A stretch of 38,985 bases of DNA from Bacteroidia bacterium (GCA_016650355.1 JAENVX010000083.1:1-38985), one strand, 5' to 3'; positions 8,663-17,560 are shown, numbered from the stretch's first letter. Program-made: numbers and translations. Notes: a model not told the origin generated them from the letters alone.

Positions 8663-9768
8663 TTCCAAAACGAGGGTCTAACATTAGTGGAAATCCCAAC
8701 GAACATACAACTTGTTCTTACCGTATCAATTTTCTGCACAGTATACGGAACATCACTCTTTTCAATAAATATGGATTTCTCCTGCACAGAGGAAGCGTAG
8801 AAGATGCCCTGAACTTCTTCGTCTCCGTCTTTTGAAAAAATGTTACCTCTAACCTTTCCAGAAGGAGGCTGAAATAAACTTGAAGCACCCTCTTTCTGTG
8901 ACTGGATCACCCGCCAGAAATTAAAGGCTGCTCGGGACAAGCTCATTTGTTGCACGGTAAGATAAAATCGCTGATAATAAAAAGTTCTGCGAGTAACAGG
9001 TATGAACGCAACATTGACATGATCAAACTTATTGCCCGAAATGAATTGATCATCGGAAACTATTGGCGTACCTTGAAGCATTGTTACCCAGCATGAGCAA
9101 CATGAACAAGGCGAGGACTGAAACAAAATACCATCGCGTTCTTGATAACCGCTGCATGGGAGTGGATCTGGCACTTGAACTCCCTCTACATTTCTTGTTT
9201 TTAAGTGCGGAAATGTTTCAATTTCATACGTCCCAGTCCACTTCCACCTATAAAGATTTTCTCCGGTTGGTAAGCTATTCGCATCCATGTAAATATTAAA
9301 GCCATCAGCTCCAACAACTGTACCATCAACCTTGATTCTTTCGCGAAAATCAAACTCATAAGAAAGATTATTAATAGCCCCAGCCGGATTTAATTTCTCC
9401 GCAGACGATTCATACATTTTTCCATTTAAGGTGATTATCTTCAAGACGTAGGTACGTCCCACTGTACCTTGCAATCCGCCAACACTGGTCTGGTAAATGC
9501 CTGAACTAGTTTCTTTCAGTAGCTCTGAATTACCAACATCATCAGAAATGGTAACCCTTGCCGATAATATAGGAATTCTTTTGTCCAGATCTGCATCAAG
9601 GTTTGAAACCTTAAAAATACTTACCGAGTACGGCCCTTCCTCATCAGTAATAACACCATCAACAGCAAGTTGAAAAGAAACATCTGGCGCCTTGATTCGT
9701 ATTTCATCAACACAGCCATCGGCTATGATTAACAACAGAAGGAAACTAAATAGATATGAAACGCGCAT
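8659..9768 (-). CDS. DUF4249 family lipoprotein
   Basis: 369 residues. The leader ends IADGC, making Cys19 the probable lipidated residue. The body is beta-rich and matches DUF4249, a Bacteroidota family encoded next to TonB receptors and thought to work with them at the outer membrane. A cysteine-rich patch is visible: Cys205 and then CSCCSCW (Cys221, 223, 224, 226). It begins one base after the TonB receptor stop and overlaps the next gene by 4 bases, so the three genes form one operon. The substrate is not evident. Confidence 0.85.
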   Translation of the reverse strand: MRVSYLFSFLLLLIIADGCVDEIRIKAPDVSFQLAVDGVITDEEGPYSVSIFKVSNLDADLDKRIPILSARVTISDDVGNSELLKETSSGIYQTSVGGLQGTVGRTYVLKIITLNGKMYESSAEKLNPAGAINNLSYEFDFRERIKVDGTVVGADGFNIYMDANSLPTGENLYRWKWTGTYEIETFPHLKTRNVEGVQVPDPLPCSGYQERDGILFQSSPCSCCSCWVTMLQGTPIVSDDQFISGNKFDHVNVAFIPVTRRTFYYQRFYLTVQQMSLSRAAFNFWRVIQSQKEGASSLFQPPSGKVRGNIFSKDGDEEVQGIFYASSVQEKSIFIEKSDVPYTVQKIDTVRTSCMFVGISTNVRPSFWK

Positions 9769-9769
9769 A

Positions 9770-12469
9770 TTAAAACCTAAAACTATATGTTAACGATGGC
9801 AAAACAGTGCCTACAACTGATAGTTGATACGGTCGCAAGATTCCATTGCCGTTATCCTTGAAAAAAATGGTGTAAGGATTCCTGCGAGCATAGACGTTGT
9901 AAATGGATAAAGTCCATGTTCCGTCCCAGAATTTTTTTCTTTTATGATTTCCCTCCATGACAAACGCTATATCCAAACGGTGATAGTCAGGGATTCGATA
10001 CTGGTTGCGTTCTGAAAAATTCGCAACGGTTATGTTGTCAATGCTAAAACCAGAAAGCGGGCTGGTAATTGGCCTCCCAGTTCTAAAAGTGAAATTTCCT
10101 GTAAAGAAATACCTTCGGGAAATAGCATACTTCCAATTAACATTTAAGATATTAGGCTGATCGAAATTGGACGGATACTCCTCTCCTTTATTGACAGACT
10201 CTTCTTCCGTAGCTCCATTAATGGTACGAAGTGAACGGGAATAGGTATAATTTATAGAGCCTGTTAATCTTCCGTTGTTTTTCGCGATCGAAGTTTCAAC
10301 GCCATAGGCTCTTCCTGTGCCTTGAAGCAAATCCGTCTCCAGTTGAGGATTCAAGAGTAGTTGTGCACCATCTTTGAAGTCAAGAATGTTGGTAAATTTT
10401 TTGTAGAATACCTCAGCAAATGCTTCATACGTTTTTTCCTTAAAGTTTTGAAAATATCCTATGGATAGCTGATCTGCGAATTGCGGCTTGAAATAATATC
10501 CGCTTGGCTGCCAAATATCTACAGGAGTAATAGCAGTTGTATTTGTTATCAAATGCAAATATTGATTCATCCGATTGTACCCCAATTTTATAGATGATGA
10601 CGGACTTATATTGTACCGGAAAGAAAGGCGCGGCTCAATTCCATTATAACTTTTAATTCTCTCTCCACTCGAAAAGTTCAACGTATCGATAAGATTGACT
10701 GACTCAATTGGCAATTCGGATTTGTATACATTGACAGAGCCCGGACCCAGCGCGCTAAATAGTGAAAACCGAAGTCCACCTTCAACAAAAAAGTTATCGT
10801 TAATCGTATATCCATCGCCAGCATAAATCCCTGTCTCAATGGATTGTTGCTTTCCCATTTCAATATACTTGACATTCGATTCAGGTGATGAGGGTACAAG
10901 TGTACCAGGATTAAACCCATAGTACACACTTTGAATACCGTATGACAATTTGTGAGAGCCTGACTGGTAATGAAAGTCCGCCTTCACAGAAGGATAAGTG
11001 ATCTTATAAGTAAGGCTGAACCCGGTTTTGGGATCCGTATCCAGTACTTCATAATCGTAGCTACCATATCCAACTATAAATGTCGAAGTAAGACGAGAGG
11101 ATATTGAATGATCGAGTCGAAGCGATCCAAGAAGATTGCCCCATCGATAAGAAGAATCTCCAGCCAATCGAAATTGGTCATGGCTAGAGTACCCAGAAAA
11201 GGTGAGCTTAGTATTATTACTGAACTTATGACTAAGCTTAGCTGTTCCGTCATAAAAAAAAACAGAACTATTCCTCAGATCGACATAGTTAGTGCGTACA
11301 GCATGAATTAGCCAGTCTGAATAGTTTGCACGAAGTGATAAGGCCAAAGAAGTCTTGTCCTTAACAAGGGGGCCATTAAGCATTAAATTACTGGATAACA
11401 TTCCTACACCTCCGCTGCCTTTCCACTTTTCATAGTCTCCCTCTTTGGAGTTAATTTCAAGAACGGACGAAACGCGTCCCCCAAACTCCGCTGGAATACC
11501 TCCCCTGTAAAACAGCACATCACGCACGGCCTCGGCATTAAATGTTGAGAAAAATCCAAAAACATGTGAGCTGTTGAAGACAGGCATGCCATCATAAAGA
11601 ACCAAATTCTGATCAACACTGCCACCTCTCACATTAAATCCGGATGCTGCCTCACCCGCAGTCGTTACACCTGGCAAATTCTGAATTTGTTTTATCAGAT
11701 CAACTTCTCCTAAAAATGACGGTGCTTTTTTTATTTCTTTCATACTGAGTTGGGTCAGCCCTATATTACTTGTGGCTATTTCACGAGCCTCTTTGTCCTG
11801 AATAACTATTTCATCCAAGAGGGTTGGCATTTCCTCAAGAGATACATTTATTTCTCCACTTTCATATGCACCTAACTCAATTACCCTCTCTTCATAGTTT
11901 ACATAACTTACGTTGACGATGTGCTCTCCTGCTGGAACACGAAGCTCATATTTTCCTTCCGCATTGGTTATTGTTACCACGGAGATGTCGCTCACCTGAA
12001 TTGTACTGCCAACCAATGGCTCCATGGTTTTGGAATCAAGAATCTGCCCCCTCACTACAAACATTTCATTACGTTTAGCACTGGTAGAATTACCAAGCAA
12101 CATACGATCGATTTTTTTCCGTTCTCGCTGAGCTATATTGATTAAGTTCTTCCGTTGTATCGCTTGCCTCGGATCTTTTACTATCACGATATCTGATTCG
12201 TTAAGTAAAATGTAATTTAACTCTGTCCCTCGGAATAGCTCATCGAGCACCTGACGTAAAGCTTGGTCCTCAAAATTTTCTTCAAAGGCAATATCCTCTA
12301 TCCATGCTTCTAAAAAATAAAACCTAACGGGATGTGTTTTTTCAAACTCTTCAAGGAAGGCGGAAACCCTTTTTCCCTTCTCAGCCCCTTCAGCCTTTTG
12401 ATCTAGAATGGGTTGCGAAAATGAATTAACCCCTGCTAACGTAATAAGGGTGATTAAAAAAAGTCTCAC
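9770..12469 (-). CDS. TonB-dependent outer-membrane receptor with STN domain
   Basis: An 899-residue outer-membrane active transporter. Domains in order: signal peptide (1-19); an STN (secretin/TonB short N-terminal) domain, about 35-100; a carboxypeptidase-regulatory-like beta-sandwich, about 137-212; a possible TonB box at DEIVIQD (219-225); a plug, about 235-340, with GFNVRGGSVDQNLVLYDG; then the 22-strand barrel ending in LTYSFRF, with a terminal Phe as expected. The start is GTG. STN domains usually signal to an anti-sigma factor, but no FecI/FecR-type genes are adjacent. A good promoter lies just upstream. The ligand cannot be told from sequence. Confidence 0.92.
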   Translation of the reverse strand: MRLFLITLITLAGVNSFSQPILDQKAEGAEKGKRVSAFLEEFEKTHPVRFYFLEAWIEDIAFEENFEDQALRQVLDELFRGTELNYILLNESDIVIVKDPRQAIQRKNLINIAQRERKKIDRMLLGNSTSAKRNEMFVVRGQILDSKTMEPLVGSTIQVSDISVVTITNAEGKYELRVPAGEHIVNVSYVNYEERVIELGAYESGEINVSLEEMPTLLDEIVIQDKEAREIATSNIGLTQLSMKEIKKAPSFLGEVDLIKQIQNLPGVTTAGEAASGFNVRGGSVDQNLVLYDGMPVFNSSHVFGFFSTFNAEAVRDVLFYRGGIPAEFGGRVSSVLEINSKEGDYEKWKGSGGVGMLSSNLMLNGPLVKDKTSLALSLRANYSDWLIHAVRTNYVDLRNSSVFFYDGTAKLSHKFSNNTKLTFSGYSSHDQFRLAGDSSYRWGNLLGSLRLDHSISSRLTSTFIVGYGSYDYEVLDTDPKTGFSLTYKITYPSVKADFHYQSGSHKLSYGIQSVYYGFNPGTLVPSSPESNVKYIEMGKQQSIETGIYAGDGYTINDNFFVEGGLRFSLFSALGPGSVNVYKSELPIESVNLIDTLNFSSGERIKSYNGIEPRLSFRYNISPSSSIKLGYNRMNQYLHLITNTTAITPVDIWQPSGYYFKPQFADQLSIGYFQNFKEKTYEAFAEVFYKKFTNILDFKDGAQLLLNPQLETDLLQGTGRAYGVETSIAKNNGRLTGSINYTYSRSLRTINGATEEESVNKGEEYPSNFDQPNILNVNWKYAISRRYFFTGNFTFRTGRPITSPLSGFSIDNITVANFSERNQYRIPDYHRLDIAFVMEGNHKRKKFWDGTWTLSIYNVYARRNPYTIFFKDNGNGILRPYQLSVVGTVLPSLTYSFRF

Positions 12470-12497
12470 GCTATGGGGTCATTAAAAACTATGGTGT

Positions 12498-12528
12498 GAA
12501 AGATAAAATAGTAAATCCACTTTCCAAA
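12498..12528 (-). promoter_or_regulatory. Promoter of the TonB receptor operon
   Basis: On the minus strand TTTG (12525-12528) is followed after exactly 19 bases by TATCTTTC (12498-12505), one mismatch from the TAnnTTTG consensus. The expected start point leaves a leader of about 20-25 bases before GTG 12469. This is the best-matching promoter in the window. Confidence 0.6.
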
Positions 12529-12565
12529 GACGATTTATAGGAGAAATGGAAAGTGAGTATGTACT

Positions 12566-13600
12566 CTAGACTACTGGCTCTTGCTGGCTGAGGCAATGAA
12601 ATGACCCCAATCCCCAAATGATATCCCAGGAATCAAGCCCAATCACTTTTCGATCTTTGAAACACTTTTGGAGAATTGCCAATGCTTTATCATCGTTCTT
12701 ATCGCGGTAAGTAGGCACGACAACATATTTATTTGATATGTAAAAGTTTGCGTACGAGGCAGGCAATCTCATGTCGTCAAAAACAATTGGCGAAGGCATA
12801 GGCAGTTCAACAATGTTGATTTGCTTGCCTGATTCAAGTCTCAATGATTTTAGTTTTTTTAAATTTTCCTGAAGAGGTGCGTAATTCTCATCATTTCTGT
12901 TCTCCTCTACCACAGTAACAACAGTGTCTTCATTTACAAACCGAGTGATATCATCGATATGGCCATCTGTATCATCACCAACAATACCATCGCCAAGCCA
13001 GAGAATGTTCGAAACATTGTAGTAGCTTGATAAATATTCCTCAATCTGTTTCTGGTTGAGGTGTGGATTTCGGTTTGGATTTAACAGGCAAGATGATGTG
13101 GTAAGTAAAGTACCATTCCCATTAAAATCAACCGAACCACCCTCCATCACAATACCCGGATAGAGTACTGGCACGTTTAAGTAGATCGCAACCAACGTGG
13201 GGATATTATCATCAAGATCAAATGGAGGATATTTGCCACCCCAGGCATTGTATCCCCAATCAATAATCATTTTCTTCTTTTCATCTGGGTTAACCAAAAA
13301 AGCAGGGCCATGATCACGGCACCACGCATCGTTGGTTGGATGCAGGTAGAATTGAATATTCGAAAAATCTGCTCCGCCCTTTTGAAGATGTGCAATCGCT
13401 TTGCTTTTCATTGCCTCATCCACAACATTGATATTCACCTTCTCTCCTTCTGAAACACGCTTGATGAATTCGCAATAGATAGGATAGATTACTTCAATCT
13501 TCCCTGGCCAGGATGCCTCCTTATGTGGCCAACTTAGCCAGGTCGCTGAATGCTCAGCAAATTCTGCTGGAAAGAAATAACCTTGTTCTTTAGGCGTCAT
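12566..13600 (-). CDS. aguA: Agmatine deiminase
   Basis: Hydrolyses agmatine to N-carbamoylputrescine and ammonia, the second step of putrescine synthesis from arginine. The 344-residue protein shows the guanidino-modifying family features: TNDAWCRDHGPAF, EGGSVDFNGNGT, GDDTDGHIDD and the nucleophile Cys336 in GSFHCLSQQEP. The next enzyme, AguB, is encoded 50 bases upstream on the same strand, which fixes the assignment over peptidyl-arginine deiminases. An arginine decarboxylase is not in the window. Confidence 0.93.
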   Translation of the reverse strand: MTPKEQGYFFPAEFAEHSATWLSWPHKEASWPGKIEVIYPIYCEFIKRVSEGEKVNINVVDEAMKSKAIAHLQKGGADFSNIQFYLHPTNDAWCRDHGPAFLVNPDEKKKMIIDWGYNAWGGKYPPFDLDDNIPTLVAIYLNVPVLYPGIVMEGGSVDFNGNGTLLTTSSCLLNPNRNPHLNQKQIEEYLSSYYNVSNILWLGDGIVGDDTDGHIDDITRFVNEDTVVTVVEENRNDENYAPLQENLKKLKSLRLESGKQINIVELPMPSPIVFDDMRLPASYANFYISNKYVVVPTYRDKNDDKALAILQKCFKDRKVIGLDSWDIIWGLGSFHCLSQQEPVV

Positions 13601-13617
13601 TGTAGAATTACAAGTTT

Positions 13618-13642
13618 CCAGTTACCGGTAACCAGTAACTGG
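13618..13642. repeat. Inverted repeat between aguB and aguA
   Basis: CCAGTTAC (13618-13625) and GTAACTGG (13635-13642) form a perfect 8-bp stem with a 9-base loop. The loop region itself contains TTACCGGTAA, a second perfect palindrome at 13623-13632, and ACTGGCAACTG follows. It fills most of the 50-base gap between the two genes. There is no T tract, so it does not look like an intrinsic terminator; an mRNA processing site or attenuator, or a dispersed repeat copy, are options. Confidence 0.6.
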
Positions 13643-13650
13643 CAACTGAT

Positions 13651-14532
13651 TTAATCTTCGTCTATAAATCTCTTTGTGATCGGTTGATAAGAATCAATTC
13701 TTCGGTCGCGTAGGAAAGGCCAGTGCGTGCGATAGCGATCCGTTTTTGTTAAATCTATTTCCAATACGTTTACTTCTTCCTGATCATGCGATGCCTTATA
13801 CAAAATGCTTCCAAATGGATTCGAAATAAATGACCCTCCCCAGAAATTCATTGCACCATTTTGCTCAAGCCCAACTCTATTCACACTCACAACATGAACC
13901 CCATTTGCAACAGAGTGACTGCATTGAATAGTTTGCCAGGCATTGTGTTGTTCAGTGTTGGTAGCTTCATCTTGCGAAGTTGCCCAACCTATGGCTGTCG
14001 GGTAGAACAAGATTTCAGCTCCCATCAAAGACGTAATGCGCGCTGCTTCCGGATACCACTGATCCCAACAAATTAAAACGCCAAACGTGGCGAATTTAGT
14101 TTTGAAGATTTTATAACCAAGGTCCCCTGGGGTGAAGTAAAATTTTTCGTAGTATGCTGGATCGTCTGGTATATGCATTTTGCGATACTTACCCAAATAA
14201 CTTCCATCTGCATCGATTACAACTGTTGTATTATGATAAATCCCCTGCGTTCTTTTTTCAAAAAGAGAAGCAATGATAACGACACCAAGCTCCTTCGATA
14301 GCTTAGATAAGGAATCAGTTGTTGGCCCTGGAATTGACTCTGCAAGTTTGAAGTTATCATAATCCTCTACGTCACAAAAGTAGAGTGACGTGAACAATTC
14401 CTGTAAACAAACAATTTGCGCTCCTTTAGCAACAGCATCTTTTATTTTTGTTATTGCTTTATTAAGATTCTCTTCCGGGCTTTTAGTGCAACTCATCTGC
14501 ACCGTACCAATTTTCACATTTTTACTCCCCAC
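13651..14532 (-). CDS. aguB: N-carbamoylputrescine amidohydrolase
   Basis: A nitrilase-superfamily enzyme that turns N-carbamoylputrescine into putrescine, CO2 and ammonia. The catalytic triad is visible: Glu45 (LQELFTSLYF), Lys118 (GKYRKMHIP) and Cys155 (GVLICWDQWYPEAARI). DDPAYYEKFYFTPGD and the 293-residue length match AguB rather than other nitrilases. The start is GTG at 14532; a second GTG five codons further in is also possible. It precedes aguA and appears to have its own promoter in the gap behind mnmD. Confidence 0.93.
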   Translation of the reverse strand: MGSKNVKIGTVQMSCTKSPEENLNKAITKIKDAVAKGAQIVCLQELFTSLYFCDVEDYDNFKLAESIPGPTTDSLSKLSKELGVVIIASLFEKRTQGIYHNTTVVIDADGSYLGKYRKMHIPDDPAYYEKFYFTPGDLGYKIFKTKFATFGVLICWDQWYPEAARITSLMGAEILFYPTAIGWATSQDEATNTEQHNAWQTIQCSHSVANGVHVVSVNRVGLEQNGAMNFWGGSFISNPFGSILYKASHDQEEVNVLEIDLTKTDRYRTHWPFLRDRRIDSYQPITKRFIDED

Positions 14533-14553
14533 GATATGAAATATTTATTCAGA

Positions 14554-14561
14554 CAAAAATA
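14554..14561 (-). promoter_or_regulatory. Probable -7 element of the aguBA promoter
   Basis: TATTTTTG on the minus strand matches TAnnTTTG and lies 21 bases upstream of the aguB GTG, in the 50-base gap that separates aguB from mnmD. No clear TTTG was found at the -33 position, so this is tentative. Confidence 0.4.
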
Positions 14562-14582
14562 GGAATTTGAAATTACTAAAGA

Positions 14583-15263
14583 TCAGGATTTTACAGCACG
14601 TACCATTTCTTTTTTGCCGGGTGGCCCCGGAAGTGTTTCTACCAAAAGCCCCAATGATTTTAGATCGCGTTTAAGTTGCCCTCTTGCACAATAGGTAACA
14701 AATACAGCACCTGACTTCATAGATTGCTCAACCTTTCTTAATACTGCCAGCTCCCATAGCTCAGGTTGCTTGCTCGGTGCAAAGGCATCGAAAAAAATCA
14801 CATCATATTTTTCAGCTTCCAGATCAACATCCTGAAGTTTAGTATGACGCTTTAAGAGAGAAAATGTATTAGTTATATCTATCTGTTCTCCCCAACCAGA
14901 TTGATGGAGCTGTAAGAAATACTTTTCGGAAGCTGTAAAGTTTAGAATTTTTGGGTAGTTCAATTTGGAGGAGATTTCCTCTTCGATTGGAAAAGCCTCT
15001 AGTGATTCATAGTGAATTAATGTAGGATAGGACAGACTTTTTTGAATCGTTAATAGCGCATTAAGCCCTGTCCCAAAACCTATTTCCAAAACGTTGATCT
15101 CGGCCTGTTTGGTTTTTTCCTGGAAATATTCCAATCCATTTTTAACAAAGACATGCATGGATTCTTGAATGGCGCCATGCACCGAATGGTAGGTTTCTCC
15201 TAATTCGGCATTAAATAATGAATGTGAACCATCGGAGGTTGTTATTAGCTTAACCTCGCCCAT
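14583..15263 (-). CDS. mnmD: tRNA (mnm5s2U34)-methyltransferase MnmD
   Basis: SAM-dependent methyltransferase that makes the last step of 5-methylaminomethyl-2-thiouridine at the wobble base of tRNAs. The 226-residue protein holds the SAM-binding motif LEIGFGTGLNALL (about residues 61-73), FFDAFAPSKQPELW (about 155-168), and the C-terminal GPPGKKEM. It is the stand-alone form without the FAD oxidase domain that is fused to it in MnmC of E. coli. It starts 2 bases after the ispF stop and is the last gene of the M16-cupin-ispF-mnmD run. Confidence 0.92.
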   Translation of the reverse strand: MGEVKLITTSDGSHSLFNAELGETYHSVHGAIQESMHVFVKNGLEYFQEKTKQAEINVLEIGFGTGLNALLTIQKSLSYPTLIHYESLEAFPIEEEISSKLNYPKILNFTASEKYFLQLHQSGWGEQIDITNTFSLLKRHTKLQDVDLEAEKYDVIFFDAFAPSKQPELWELAVLRKVEQSMKSGAVFVTYCARGQLKRDLKSLGLLVETLPGPPGKKEMVRAVKS

Positions 15264-15265
15264 AG

Positions 15266-15742
15266 CTACTTCTTAATAAGTGCTACAGCATAGGCATTAA
15301 CTCCTTCCTGTCTACCCACATAGCCAAGCGTTTCATTCGTTGTTGCTTTAATGGAAATATCATCTTCGCTAATGTTCATTAAAGGCGCCAGTACTTTTTT
15401 CATGTCGGGTATATGAGGATTTACTTTTGGCTGTTCTAAACATAGCGTACAATCAATATTTTCTATTTGCCAGCCTTTAGCAACAAGCATTTTAGTGACT
15501 TCTCTTAAAAAGTATTTACTGTCCTTTCCCTTCCACCGACTATCCGTATTGGAAAAATGAAATCCTATATCGCGCAAATTTGCCGCACCCAACAGCGCAT
15601 CACATATAGCATGAATAAGGACATCAGCATCACTGTGCCCGACAGCTCCCTTTTCTGCCGAAAGCTTTATCCCTCCCAACCAAAAATCATGGCCATCTTC
15701 CAGTTGATGCACATCGAAACCCATGCCTACTCTGATCTTCAT
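15266..15742 (-). CDS. ispF: 2-C-methyl-D-erythritol 2,4-cyclodiphosphate synthase
   Basis: IspF cyclises CDP-methylerythritol phosphate to methylerythritol cyclodiphosphate in the non-mevalonate isoprenoid pathway. At 158 residues it is of normal length. The metal ligands Asp10 and His12 (GFDVHQ) and His44 (DADVLIHAICDALLGA) are present, as is the C-terminal TTNETLGYVGRQEG. It sits 9 bases behind the cupin gene and just before mnmD. The other pathway genes are not in the window. Confidence 0.96.
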   Translation of the reverse strand: MKIRVGMGFDVHQLEDGHDFWLGGIKLSAEKGAVGHSDADVLIHAICDALLGAANLRDIGFHFSNTDSRWKGKDSKYFLREVTKMLVAKGWQIENIDCTLCLEQPKVNPHIPDMKKVLAPLMNISEDDISIKATTNETLGYVGRQEGVNAYAVALIKK

Positions 15743-15751
15743 CTTTGATTT

Positions 15752-16105
15752 TTAAACAGCTAGGAAACTTCCATCTACAATTAACAGCTTTGCTCCATCT
15801 GGTGCAAAAGAACGATGCGAACTTAATACATCAGATACCTGATATGACATACCCTTCGTCATTTGGAATTTCTTTCCATCACTTAACTCTGTTATAAGCT
15901 CACCCTCCAGAACAAAAAGCAGGTGGCCTTTTTGACACCAATGGTCGGCTAGGTAATTTTTAGAGTACTCCACCATTCTAATTCGTAAGCCTCCCAATTC
16001 TTTTGTTTGCCAGGTAGCAACACCAGTTTCCCCAGGGTGGGAAGTAGATGAAACTGTGCTCCAGTCGGTCACGTCAAAGGGGATACTATACTTTTCAAGG
16101 GACAT
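15752..16105 (-). CDS. Cupin-fold protein (DHCW-motif type)
   Basis: A 117-residue single-domain cupin. The conserved ADHWCQKGHLLFVLEGEL (about residues 53-70) supplies a histidine/cysteine/histidine set placed like cupin metal ligands, followed by the glycine-containing turn. I recognise it as the family named after its DHCW motif; its activity is unknown. It lies between an M16 peptidase (10-base gap) and ispF (9-base gap), which shows co-transcription but gives no clue to substrate. Confidence 0.75.
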   Translation of the reverse strand: MSLEKYSIPFDVTDWSTVSSTSHPGETGVATWQTKELGGLRIRMVEYSKNYLADHWCQKGHLLFVLEGELITELSDGKKFQMTKGMSYQVSDVLSSHRSFAPDGAKLLIVDGSFLAV

Positions 16106-16115
16106 TATTTCTAAT

Positions 16116-17357
16116 TTAGTTATTCACAGCTTTGTAATACATCACAGAAGAATTTTCATCTCTTAATACCTCACCCGCTACTCGCTTAATATCTTGCAAC
16201 GTAACGGAACTAATTAATTTAGCTTCCTGATTAACCCAATCCGGATCGCCAGACAGCGTAGCAAACGCAAGGTTCATAGCACGATTCATCACTTCTACCT
16301 CCCCAAATTCTAAACTTGCTTCGGCTTGATTCTTCACTTTTTCAAGTTCCTCTTCCTTCGCTCCCTCCTCTACTATCTTTCTCAATATATCATCCACTTC
16401 ATTTTCTGCTCTCTTTAAGTCAACGCCTTCCTTCACTCGCCCGCTCACCACAAACAATCCCGGATCAATCGTGCTCATGACAAAAGAAGAGACCGAAGTA
16501 AATATTTCTTTTTCCTTTACTAGCTGTTGATAAAATCTACTTGATTGTCCTCTGCTGAGAACATCGCTCAATAAATCAACGGCATAATAATCCGGATGAA
16601 ATCGGCCTGGCATGTGATAGGTTTTATAAAGCGCATCTGCAGGCACTTTGGCCTCTATTTCTAAAACACGTTTCTCGGTTTGCTTAGGTTCCATTGGTAA
16701 TTTTCGCTCGGCCTTTTTTCCAGCTGGAATTGGGCCAAACCATTTTTCTGAAAGTTGTTTAACCTGATCGAGTGTCACATGACCGGCTACCACCAACACA
16801 GCATTATTTGGAACATAATGTGCAAAGAAAAAATCCCTTACATCATGCATAGTGGCCATTTCAATATGACTAATTTCTTTACCTATGGTAGCCCACTGAT
16901 ATGGGTGAACTTGATAGGCAAGTGGGCGAAGCTTTAACCACACATCTCCATAAGGTTGATTGAGATATCGCTGTTTAAATTCCTCAATCACTACTTTCTG
17001 TTGCACCTCTAGCACTTTAGGATCAAATGAAAGACTTAGCATACGATCACTTTCTAGCCAAAATCCTGTTTCAAGATTCGCAGCAGGAACTGTCAAGTAG
17101 TAATTGGTGATGTCCGTACTAGTAAAAGCGTTGTTTTCACCTCCTACTTTCTGAAGAGGCTCATCATAACTAGGTACGTTGGCTGAACCACCGAACATTA
17201 AATGCTCGAATAGATGTGCGAAACCGGTTTTGTTGGGTAGCTCATCGCGTGAACCGACATTGTACAAAATATTTAATACGGCTATTTGCACAGTATGATC
17301 TTCGTGTACAAGAACTTTAAGTCCATTGGAAAGAGTGAATTGATGGAATGAAATCAT
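16116..17357 (-). CDS. M16 family zinc metallopeptidase
   Basis: 413 residues from ATG 17357. The inverted zinc motif HLFEH (His48, Glu51, His52) and the downstream Glu in VVIEEFKQRY mark an active M16 (pitrilysin-like) peptidase; the second half is the C-terminal M16 domain with DVLSRGQSSRFYQQL. No signal peptide is seen, so it is likely cytosolic, resembling processing-peptidase-like PqqL/YmxG proteins. A TTG nine bases earlier is in frame, but it is part of a -7-like TATTTTTG, so the ATG is preferred. First gene of a run leading to mnmD. Confidence 0.9.
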   Translation of the reverse strand: MISFHQFTLSNGLKVLVHEDHTVQIAVLNILYNVGSRDELPNKTGFAHLFEHLMFGGSANVPSYDEPLQKVGGENNAFTSTDITNYYLTVPAANLETGFWLESDRMLSLSFDPKVLEVQQKVVIEEFKQRYLNQPYGDVWLKLRPLAYQVHPYQWATIGKEISHIEMATMHDVRDFFFAHYVPNNAVLVVAGHVTLDQVKQLSEKWFGPIPAGKKAERKLPMEPKQTEKRVLEIEAKVPADALYKTYHMPGRFHPDYYAVDLLSDVLSRGQSSRFYQQLVKEKEIFTSVSSFVMSTIDPGLFVVSGRVKEGVDLKRAENEVDDILRKIVEEGAKEEELEKVKNQAEASLEFGEVEVMNRAMNLAFATLSGDPDWVNQEAKLISSVTLQDIKRVAGEVLRDENSSVMYYKAVNN

Positions 17358-17363
17358 GTATGC

Positions 17364-17371
17364 CAAAAATA
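17364..17371 (-). promoter_or_regulatory. Possible -7 element in front of the M16 gene
   Basis: TATTTTTG on the minus strand matches TAnnTTTG but sits only 6 bases before ATG 17357, which would give a nearly leaderless transcript. No good -33 element is seen. A promoter further upstream in the 223-base gap is equally possible. Confidence 0.25.
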
Positions 17372-17552
17372 CATAGAATACAGTTACTTGCGCCTGAATG
17401 TTGGATAGTCTGCGTTCTAAAAAATTGAACGATTTGTTTTTATCTACCCAAGAGTATCAAGAAATGGATGGTTTGTTTGTCGAAAGGTGATTTAATCCGG
17501 TAATTACCAACAAAAACAATTCTTCAGATTCTGAGATTTCTCAAATCCTGTT

Positions 17553-17560
17553 CATATTTG
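17553..17560 (+). promoter_or_regulatory. Possible -7 element of the pyrH promoter
   Basis: CATATTTG differs from TAnnTTTG only at its first base and lies 20 bases before the pyrH ATG. The -33 position is poor. Given as tentative because pyrH needs a promoter in this gap, its upstream neighbour being on the other strand. Confidence 0.3.
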
